Origin: Paracidovorax valerianellae
GTDB lineage: Bacteria; Pseudomonadota; Gammaproteobacteria; Burkholderiales; Burkholderiaceae_C
Length of the DNA stretch: 64,000 nt
Reading direction: 5' to 3'
Assembly: GCF_900102625.1 (NCBI RefSeq)
Contig: NZ_FMZC01000003.1
Coordinates: 248,001 to 312,000 of the forward strand
A program made the position numbers and the translations under genes. The notes under the pieces were generated by a model. The model had not been told where the DNA came from. It saw only the letters and a program-made list of their open reading frames with translations, and did not search any database. Shown piece by piece: positions 43,123-50,248 of the stretch. How positions within the stretch are numbered: position 1 is the stretch's first letter; every line of letters begins with the position of its first letter.

Positions 43123-44268
43123 ATGGCCACCTCCCGCAAAACAACATCTCCCGGCGAAGCCGCAACCACGGGTGTCCCGCTGCAGCGGCCGCCTTCCGAA
43201 ATCCTCCATGCCGCGGAGCTGGAGCGCCTGCGCGCACAGGACGCCGACCCGCGCCCGCCCGGCTGGTCGCTGGGCCTGCGCGCCGCGCGGGCCTTCATCC
43301 TGGGCGATGCGGCGCTGGGCATCGCGCCCAAGATCGTTGCGCCCGTGGCAAGCATCGAGCGCATGCTGGTCACCCTGGCCACCGGCCGCGGGCTGATGCT
43401 TGTGGGCGAGCCCGGCACGGCCAAGTCGCTGCTGTCGGAACTGCTCGCCGCGGCCGTCTCGGGCGTCTCCACGCTGACCATCCAGGGCGGCGCCTCGACC
43501 ACCGAGGACCAGATCAAGTACGGCTGGAACTACGCCCTGCTCATCAACGAAGGCCCCAGCCCGCGCGCGCTCGTGCCTGCACCGCTTTACCAAGGCATGC
43601 AGCAGGGCCGCGTCGTGCGGTTCGAGGAGATCACGCGCGCGCCGCTGGAGGTGCAGGACTGCCTGCTCGGCATGCTCTCCGACCGCGTGATGGCGGTGCC
43701 CGAGCTGGCGGGCGAACACGCCATGCTCTACGCCCGCGAGGGCTTCAACATCATCGCCACGGCCAACACGCGGGACCGCGGCGTGAACGAGATGAGCGCC
43801 GCGCTCAAGCGCCGGTTCGACTTCGAGACCGTCTTTCCGATCCTCGACTTCGAGCGAGAGCTGTCGCTCGTGCAGGATGCGAGCGCGCGGCTGCTCGCGC
43901 AGAGCGGCATTCCGCACGCCGTGCCGGAGCCCGTGCTGGAGCTGCTCGTGTCCACCTTTCGAGACCTGCGCGGTGCACCGGCCGAGGGCAAGCGGGGGGC
44001 GCCGCCCGATGCGGCCATGGACCGCCTCAGCGCCGTGATGTCCACCGCCGAGGCCGTGAACGTGGCCCACGCAGTGGGAGTGCGCGCCTGGTTCCTGGAG
44101 CGGCGCGAGGGCTCGCCCGCCGACCTCGTGGACTGCATCGCCGGCACCATCGTCAAGGACAACGCCGACGACCGCGCCAAGCTGCGCCGCTATTTCGAGC
44201 AAAAGGCCGCCAAGCGCACGGGCGGGCACTGGCGCGCGTACTACGAAGCGCGCCACCGGCTGCCGTGA
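43123..44268 (+). CDS. MoxR-type AAA+ ATPase (YehL-like)
   Basis: The 381-residue cytosolic ATPase has Walker A GEPGTAKS (95-102) and a Walker B of the form RVVRFEEI (163-170, Glu-Glu instead of Asp-Glu). Sensor 1 is ATANT (212-216), with the arginine pair R230/R231 near the expected finger position. MoxR-family ATPases work with VWA-domain proteins to mature or remodel enzyme complexes, often with metal loading. Length and neighbours match E. coli YehL. Its stop codon overlaps the GTG start of the DUF5682 gene, so the two are translationally coupled. Confidence 0.93.
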   Translation: MATSRKTTSPGEAATTGVPLQRPPSEILHAAELERLRAQDADPRPPGWSLGLRAARAFILGDAALGIAPKIVAPVASIERMLVTLATGRGLMLVGEPGTAKSLLSELLAAAVSGVSTLTIQGGASTTEDQIKYGWNYALLINEGPSPRALVPAPLYQGMQQGRVVRFEEITRAPLEVQDCLLGMLSDRVMAVPELAGEHAMLYAREGFNIIATANTRDRGVNEMSAALKRRFDFETVFPILDFERELSLVQDASARLLAQSGIPHAVPEPVLELLVSTFRDLRGAPAEGKRGAPPDAAMDRLSAVMSTAEAVNVAHAVGVRAWFLERREGSPADLVDCIAGTIVKDNADDRAKLRRYFEQKAAKRTGGHWRAYYEARHRLP

Positions 44269-46733
44269 AGGCCGGCACGGCGCCGCACGCCGACCCCGTC
44301 ATCGTTGGCGTGCGCCACCACAGCCCCGCCTGTGCACGGCTGGTGGCAGCGCGCATCCGGGCGCTGCGGCCCGCGTTCGTACTGATCGAGGGGCCCGCGG
44401 ACTTCAACGACCGGCTGGACGAGCTCTACCTGCCACACCGCCTGCCGGTCGCGATCTACAGCTACCTTGCGCGCGGCGATACGCACCGCGGATCGTGGAC
44501 GCCCTTCGCCGATCACTCGCCCGAATGGCAGGCGCTGCAGGCCGGGCGGGAAGCCGGCGCGCAGGTGCGCTTCATCGACCTTCCCGCCTGGCACGACGCA
44601 TTCGCCCATCTCGAGAACCGCTACGCCGATGCGGCCGATGCCGAGCACCAGGCGCGGGCCGAGGCCTACGAACGCGCGCTGGCGGAGAAGCTTGCGGTGC
44701 AGGGCCGCGACGCACTCTGGGACCACCTTTTTGAAGACGCAGGACCGGCGGATGCGCAGGCCGGCGATGGCCTGGCGCTGCGCCTGTCCACGTACTTCGG
44801 CCACCTGCGCGGTGAGGAGGAAACGGGCTCGCTCGGCAACCAGGCGCGCGAACAGATGATGGCGCGCTGGATCGCCTGGGCCATGGCGCAGGACCGCGGC
44901 ACGGTGCTGGTGGTGTGCGGCGGCTACCACGCACCCGCGCTCGCGCGGCTCTGGCGCGGAATGCCCACCGACGAGCCGGAGACGCCGCAGCCCGGAGAAG
45001 ACGTCGAAGGCACTATAAAAAATATAGCAATCGACCCAAACAACACTAGGGCACAGACGCGATTTGGCTCTTACATCGTGCCCTATACCTTCCGGCGGCT
45101 CGATGCCTTTGCGGGCTATGCGTCGGGCATGCCGTCGCCGCAGTACTACCAGTGGCTATGGGAGCACGGGGCCGAGGGCGCGGCCCGCGAGGTGCTGCGC
45201 GGCGTGATGCAGCGCCTGCGCGAGCGCAAGCTGAGCGCTTCCACCGCCGACCTGATGGCCGTGCATGCGCGCGCGCTCGGGCTGGCGCGTCTGCGGGGGC
45301 ACCACCAGCCGCTGCGCTCGGACTGGCTCGACGCGCTCGCGGGCGCCTTGGTGAAGGAGGCGCTCGACGCCCCCCTGCCCTGGACCTACCGGGGCCCGCT
45401 GCGCGCTGGCACCGACCCGGTGCTGGTGCAGGCGATGGACGTGCTGGCCGGCGACACGGCGGGCCGCCTCGCACCGGGCACGCCACAGCCACCGCTGGTC
45501 GCGGCCGTGCGGGCCGAGCTGGCCGCCCAAGGCCTGCCGATGCGCGGCACCGTCACGCTCGACCTGCTGCAGGAAGGCGATCGCGCCCGCAGCCGCGTGC
45601 TGCACCGACTGGCCTTGCTGCAGTTGCCGGGCGTGGTGCGCACGCGCGGCCCGGCGATGGCGCTGTCGGGCGAACGCGGCGAGGCCTGGAGCCTCAGCGA
45701 ACCGCTGGAGCAGCAGGCCGCGCTCATCGAGGCGGGCGCCTGGGGCGCGACGCTGGAAGATGCCGCACGGGCGCGCCTGGAAGACAGCCTGCGACAGGCA
45801 CGCGGGCGCATCGGGCCGCTGGCTGAGGGCCTGAACAGCGCGGCCTGGGCCGGCCTCGCGAACCTGAGCGACGGGCTGCTGCGGGACATCGGCGAGGCCA
45901 TCACGCAGGAAGCGCGTTTCGAGGCGCTGGCCCCCGCGCTGGGGCTGCTGCACACGCTGCTGCGCCATGGGCAAATGCTCGGCATGGCCGGTGCACCCGT
46001 GCTGCGCGTGGCGGTGGAGGCCGGCTTCGACCGTGCGCTCTGGCTTCTTGAAGCCCCCGCCGCAGTGGCCACCGCGGACACCGAAGACCATCTGCGCGGC
46101 CACCTCGCGCTGCACCGCATCGTCGCCGACACGCTGGCCGACCTGAACGACGGCGTGCCCGATCCGCTCGCACTGGAACCCGCGCGCGCCCTCGCGGTGT
46201 GGCAGCGCAAGGCGGCCGACCCGCAGGCCGCACCGGTCAGCCGCGGCGCGGCGCTCGGCGCGGTGCTGGCGCTGTCGGGCCGCCTGGGCGGTGGCTCGGA
46301 AGGCGACGACGCCATCGCACCCGAGGCCGGCGTGGCGGAGGCCATGGGCCTGCTCGCCACAATGACCGCCGCCACGCTGGGCGACGCCCTCGCCGGTCTT
46401 TTGGCGCTGGCGCGCGAGGCGCTCGCCACCGAACCCGCCTTCGCCACCGGCATGGACCGCCGCATCCAGGCGCTCGACGACGACGACTTCGTGCTGGCCC
46501 TGCCAGCGTTGCGGGCCGCCTTCGCCTGGCTGCCGCCGCGCGAGCGGGGCCAACTCGCCGGGCAGGTGCTGTCGCTGCACGGCGCGCGGCACCTGCCGCG
46601 CAGCGCCCTCATGGCCGCAACCCCGGGCGCACTGCCCCCCGAAGCGATGGCCCGCGCCCGCGCCGGCGAGGCCGCAGCCGCGGCGCGGCTGGCCGCCTGG
46701 GGCATTGCCACCGGTACCGGAGCCCTTTCATGA
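44265..46733 (+). CDS. DUF5682 protein (YehM-like) with in-frame repeat
   Basis: The 822-residue protein starts at GTG 44265, overlapping the ATPase stop (GTGA). A longer reading upstream would overlap the DUF4132 and ATPase genes and is rejected. The N-terminal region (VIVGVRHHSP, then FVLIEGPADF, and later VVCGGYHAPAL near 220-230) looks like a TIKI/ChaN-type hydrolase-like fold with paired histidines and a glutamate; activity is unproven. The rest is helical and Ala-rich. Residues about 249-270 are encoded by a copy of the local dispersed repeat, with codons (ATA twice, AGG, CGA) rare in these genes. It corresponds to E. coli YehM. Confidence 0.85.
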   Translation: MKAGTAPHADPVIVGVRHHSPACARLVAARIRALRPAFVLIEGPADFNDRLDELYLPHRLPVAIYSYLARGDTHRGSWTPFADHSPEWQALQAGREAGAQVRFIDLPAWHDAFAHLENRYADAADAEHQARAEAYERALAEKLAVQGRDALWDHLFEDAGPADAQAGDGLALRLSTYFGHLRGEEETGSLGNQAREQMMARWIAWAMAQDRGTVLVVCGGYHAPALARLWRGMPTDEPETPQPGEDVEGTIKNIAIDPNNTRAQTRFGSYIVPYTFRRLDAFAGYASGMPSPQYYQWLWEHGAEGAAREVLRGVMQRLRERKLSASTADLMAVHARALGLARLRGHHQPLRSDWLDALAGALVKEALDAPLPWTYRGPLRAGTDPVLVQAMDVLAGDTAGRLAPGTPQPPLVAAVRAELAAQGLPMRGTVTLDLLQEGDRARSRVLHRLALLQLPGVVRTRGPAMALSGERGEAWSLSEPLEQQAALIEAGAWGATLEDAARARLEDSLRQARGRIGPLAEGLNSAAWAGLANLSDGLLRDIGEAITQEARFEALAPALGLLHTLLRHGQMLGMAGAPVLRVAVEAGFDRALWLLEAPAAVATADTEDHLRGHLALHRIVADTLADLNDGVPDPLALEPARALAVWQRKAADPQAAPVSRGAALGAVLALSGRLGGGSEGDDAIAPEAGVAEAMGLLATMTAATLGDALAGLLALAREALATEPAFATGMDRRIQALDDDDFVLALPALRAAFAWLPPRERGQLAGQVLSLHGARHLPRSALMAATPGALPPEAMARARAGEAAAAARLAAWGIATGTGALS
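45011..45074 (+). repeat. dispersed short repeat, copy D, inside a coding sequence
   Basis: CTATA-AAAAA-TATAG hairpin (45013-45027), then ACACTAGGGCAC, then GACGCGATTTGGCTCTTAC. It resembles the hairpin-core-tail layout of the intergenic copies but is the most diverged. It is read in frame as about 22 residues in the DUF5682 gene without a stop codon. Confidence 0.6.
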
Positions 46734-47857
46734 CACGGCTGACCATTCCCGACCCACTGCAGCGCTGGCGCCTTCTGCTCGGCGAGCCGGCGGAACCCGC
46801 GTGCGGCGCGCTCCGCGACGCTGCGCAGGCGGCCGATGCAGCCCTCGAATGGCTCTACGGCCGCGACAGCGATCGCGCCGAACGCGGCGAGCGCGGCGCG
46901 GGCCTGGGGCCGTCGGCGCTCAGCACGCCGGACTGGATCAACACCATCCACACACTCTTTCCCAAAGAAGTGATCGAGCGCCTGGAACGCGATGCGGTGG
47001 AGCGCTACGGCATCGACGAAGTGGTGACCAATCTGGAGGTGCTGGAGCGCATCGAGCCGTCCGAGTCGCTGCTGCGCGCGGTGCTGCACACCAAGCACCT
47101 CATGAACCCGCAGGTGCTGGCCGCTGCCCGCCGGCTCGTGGCCGAAGTGGTGCGACGCATCATGGAAAAGCTCGCCACGGAGGTGCGCCAGGCGTTCAGC
47201 GGCAGCCGCGACCGGCGCCGCCGCTCGCGCATGAAAGTGGCGCGCAACTTCGACTTCCGGAGCACCCTGCAGGCCAATCTGCAGCGCTGGGACCCCGCCA
47301 GCGGCAAGCTTTATGTGGAGCGGCCGGTCTTCATCAGCCGCACGCGCCGGCACGCGGAACCGTGGGACATCGTGCTGCTCATCGACCAGAGCGGGTCGAT
47401 GGTGGACTCCGTCATCCACAGCGCGGTGATGGCCGCGTGCCTTTGGCAGTTGCCGGGCATGCGCACGCGGCTGGTGGCCTTCGATACGAAGGTGGTGGAC
47501 CTCACGGCCGATGTTTCCGACCCGGTGGAACTGCTCATGAAAGTCCAGCTTGGCGGCGGCACCGACATTGGCCGGGCCGTGGCCTATGCGCAATCGCTCG
47601 TCGCCAACCCGGCCCGCACCATCGTCGTGCTGGTGAGCGATTTCTACGAAGGTGGCGACCCCGGAGAACTCGTGCGCCGCGTGAAGGCGCTAACCAGTTC
47701 GGGCGCTAAGGTGCTGGGCCTGGCGGCGCTCGACGCGCAGGCTGAACCCGCCTACGACCGGGAGATGGCAGCGCGCCTCGTGAAAGAAGGCGCGCAGGTC
47801 GGCGCCATGACCCCGGGCCAGCTCGCGGGCTGGCTGGCCGAGAAGGTGCAGGCATGA
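46730..47857 (+). CDS. VWA-domain protein (YehP/CoxE-like)
   Basis: The 375-residue protein has a helical, Arg-rich N-terminal half and a C-terminal von Willebrand A domain (about 212-375). Its metal-ion-dependent adhesion site is complete: DQSGS (D219, S221, S223), GGGTD (T278) and SDFYEGG (D304). VWA partners of MoxR ATPases couple the ATPase to its client. The start ATG overlaps the DUF5682 stop by four bases, and its own stop overlaps the SWIM gene. It corresponds to E. coli YehP. Confidence 0.92.
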   Translation: MTRLTIPDPLQRWRLLLGEPAEPACGALRDAAQAADAALEWLYGRDSDRAERGERGAGLGPSALSTPDWINTIHTLFPKEVIERLERDAVERYGIDEVVTNLEVLERIEPSESLLRAVLHTKHLMNPQVLAAARRLVAEVVRRIMEKLATEVRQAFSGSRDRRRRSRMKVARNFDFRSTLQANLQRWDPASGKLYVERPVFISRTRRHAEPWDIVLLIDQSGSMVDSVIHSAVMAACLWQLPGMRTRLVAFDTKVVDLTADVSDPVELLMKVQLGGGTDIGRAVAYAQSLVANPARTIVVLVSDFYEGGDPGELVRRVKALTSSGAKVLGLAALDAQAEPAYDREMAARLVKEGAQVGAMTPGQLAGWLAEKVQA

Positions 47858-50001
47858 ACGCGCCGCTGCGGGCCGACCTGCTCGAACTCACTCCGCAGGC
47901 GCTGACTACGCTGGCCAACGCGGGCTTCGTCAAGCGCGCGCAGAAGGACGTGGCGGCCAACGCACTGCCACGTCTGGAGACCGAACCCGACGGCACCGTG
48001 CGCGCGGAATTCGACGACGGCGCGCGCACGCATCTGCCGCCAGGCCGCACGCTGCGCGATGCCGCATGCACCTGCGCCGCGAGCGGCATGTGCCGCCACC
48101 GCGTGATGCTGGTGCTGGCCTATCAACAACTGAACGGCACGGCAAGCGCCCCTGCGATCGATGCGTCCACGGCCGAAGCGCCGCCTGCGGAACCGGGCGG
48201 CGCCTGGAGCCCCGCGCATTTCGATGATGCAGCGGTGGCGGCCAGCGTGGCGCCCTCGGTGCTGGAGCAGGCCGCGCGGCTGGCGGCCTCGCGCCCCGTG
48301 GTGGCGGTGCAGCCGTGGCAGGGTCCCGCCGCGCCGCCCACCGCCCGGTTGCCGATGTGCACCGTGCGGTTCTTCTCGCGCAGCTCGCTCGTGCATGCGC
48401 GCTGCGACTGCCAGCAGGGCAGCGGCTGCGCGCATGTCGTGGTGGCGCTGTGGGCTTTTCGCGCTGCAGGCGATCTGCCCGCAGGCAGCGAAGAAGCCAT
48501 GGTGGAAGTGCCGCCGCGCGCGGCCCCGGCCCAGCACGGTGCCGGCACCGATGCCGACAGCGGCGCGGCAGCGGCACCCGCACGCCTGCAGTCCCCCGAG
48601 GCGCTGCGCCTGCGCGAGGCACTCGATGCGGTGCTGCTGTCGCTGTGGCTCGACGGATCGGCCCAACCCACGATGGCCCTTGCCGCGCGCTTCGAGGCCT
48701 TGCGGGCCCAGGCGCAGGCCCTGGGCTGGCGCTGGGTGGACGATGGCATCGCAGAGCTGTGGCTGCTGCTGCAATCGCTGCAGGCCCGCAGCAGCCGGCA
48801 CGACCCGCTGCGCCTGCTGGCCGTGGCGGCCGAGCTGTGGGCGCGCCCGCGTGCCGCAGCCCATGCCGAGGCCGCAGCCGCGGACACGACGGGGGCCGCA
48901 CGCCCCGCGCTGCATGCCAGCCAGATCCTGGGCGTGGGCGTGAAAGGCGAGGTCGCGCTGGACCACATCAAGCTCGTCTCGCTGGGCGCCGCGCTCTGGT
49001 CTGACGCAGCCGCCGAAGGCGCCAACGTGCTCTTTGCCGATCCGGACACGCAGACCCTGACGGTGCTGGAACGCCAATGGCCGCGCGGCGAAGGCGCCAG
49101 CGGCCCCGTGCAGGCCCTCGCCGGACGGCGCGTGGCGGGGTTTCCGCTGCGGCAGATCGCAGCGGGGCAGGTCATCACCAAGACCGCTACGCGCCGCGCC
49201 AACGGCCTCATCGAAATCACCGCCGGGGCGCGCCAGACCGGCGTGATGCCGCTCTCGCCCGCGGCCTGGGACGAGCTGGCCCCGCCCCTGCGCCAAACCA
49301 GTGTGCAAGCGCTGCGCGATCGTCTGCGCGCGGCGCTTCCCGATTTCGTGCAGCCGCGTCAGGCCGCCACCGGCGCGGCCAGCGGGGCGTCGGGCGCGCT
49401 GCATGTGGTGGCGCTGGAAGGCGGCATGCAGGTGCAGGGCTTCGAGTGGGATGCGGCCGCGCAGGTGCTGCATGCGCGCATCGCGGACGCCCAGCAGGAA
49501 GACGCCGGCCCTCTCCTGCACCTCGCGCTGCCGCACCGTGCGGCCGCGCCGGGCGCCGTGGACGCGCTGGCCCGCGCGCTGGCTGGCGAATGGGGGCCGC
49601 TGCGCGCGGTGGCTGGGCCGGTGGCGCTGCGCGGTGGCGAGGCAGTCATGCAGCCGCTGGCCCTGCTCACCCATCAGCGCGCCGTGGTCCCGCAGATCGA
49701 GCCGCCATCCGCCCAGCCGCTGGGGCTGCGCACCGCCGCCGATGCGCCCACACCCCTGCAGGCCCTGCTCGACGAAACCCTGCAATCGCTCGCCCAGTGG
49801 CTGCGCCAGGGACTGCGCCACCAGCCAGGCGGGCTGGACGCGCGCGCGCAGTCTCAGGCCCGGCAGCTGCGGCAAGGCGGCCTGGACCGCGGCGCCGCGC
49901 TGCTCGAAAGCCTGGGCGGGCACCTGCGGTCGGCCGACCGCGCACCGCTGCTGGCAGCGCTCTCCACTCTGGCACTGCTGTTGCAGGCACAGGGCGGTTA
50001 A
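47854..50001 (+). CDS. double SWIM zinc-finger protein (YehQ-like)
   Basis: The 715-residue protein has two SWIM-type zinc motifs of the form CxCx5CxH: C72, C74, C80, H82 and C184, C186, C192, H194. A long Ala/Leu-rich, mostly helical region follows with no recognised enzyme motif. SWIM fingers bind DNA or proteins. It is the last gene of the block and its ATG overlaps the VWA gene stop, so the ATPase, DUF5682, VWA and SWIM genes form one coupled unit. It corresponds to E. coli YehQ. About 250 bases separate it from the siderophore receptor gene. Confidence 0.9.
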   Translation: MNAPLRADLLELTPQALTTLANAGFVKRAQKDVAANALPRLETEPDGTVRAEFDDGARTHLPPGRTLRDAACTCAASGMCRHRVMLVLAYQQLNGTASAPAIDASTAEAPPAEPGGAWSPAHFDDAAVAASVAPSVLEQAARLAASRPVVAVQPWQGPAAPPTARLPMCTVRFFSRSSLVHARCDCQQGSGCAHVVVALWAFRAAGDLPAGSEEAMVEVPPRAAPAQHGAGTDADSGAAAAPARLQSPEALRLREALDAVLLSLWLDGSAQPTMALAARFEALRAQAQALGWRWVDDGIAELWLLLQSLQARSSRHDPLRLLAVAAELWARPRAAAHAEAAAADTTGAARPALHASQILGVGVKGEVALDHIKLVSLGAALWSDAAAEGANVLFADPDTQTLTVLERQWPRGEGASGPVQALAGRRVAGFPLRQIAAGQVITKTATRRANGLIEITAGARQTGVMPLSPAAWDELAPPLRQTSVQALRDRLRAALPDFVQPRQAATGAASGASGALHVVALEGGMQVQGFEWDAAAQVLHARIADAQQEDAGPLLHLALPHRAAAPGAVDALARALAGEWGPLRAVAGPVALRGGEAVMQPLALLTHQRAVVPQIEPPSAQPLGLRTAADAPTPLQALLDETLQSLAQWLRQGLRHQPGGLDARAQSQARQLRQGGLDRGAALLESLGGHLRSADRAPLLAALSTLALLLQAQGG

Positions 50002-50071
50002 GGGCGGCTAGGGCGGCCGCGAGACTGCGCGCGCCCCCTTTAAGCGGGTGCAGGCACGTCGGGCGCACGCA

Positions 50072-50107
50072 CGCCGAATGCCGGCTGAAAGCCCGCCGAA
50101 TGCCGGC
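50072..50107. repeat. 14-bp direct repeat
   Basis: CGCCGAATGCCGGC occurs twice, at 50072-50085 and 50094-50107, between the SWIM gene and the Fur box. The meaning is unknown; it could be a local duplication or an operator. Confidence 0.6.
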
Positions 50108-50139
50108 ACCTCTTCCAGCTCGCCCCTCGCCACATCAAT

Positions 50140-50158
50140 TTGAATGATAATTATTCTT
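50140..50158 (+). promoter_or_regulatory. Fur box upstream of the siderophore receptor
   Basis: TTGAATGATAATTATTCTT matches the 19-bp Fur consensus at about 13 positions, including the central ATGATAAT. It is flanked by a 7-base inverted repeat TCAATTT / AAATTGA. It lies 90 bases before the receptor ATG and implies iron repression. Confidence 0.88.
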
Positions 50159-50248
50159 GTTTAAATTGATTTTCGGCTGCCTTCCGGCCGGCCAGTTGCC
50201 CGCTTTTCTTCCTCGCTTACTCCTCGCCTCCTCCTCTCCCGCATTTCC

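Noticed and set aside
38488-44256. 1922-codon open frame on the minus strand
   Set aside because: It is antisense to the WGR/DUF4132 and ATPase genes. High GC makes such stop-free antisense frames common; it has no domain, no ribosome binding site and low-complexity His/Arg/Gly/Gln composition.
41784-44264. N-terminal extension of the DUF5682 protein by over 800 codons
   Set aside because: This part overlaps the DUF4132 and ATPase genes in another frame and is Arg/Gly/Ala-rich noise. The GTG at 44265 overlapping the ATPase stop is the natural start.
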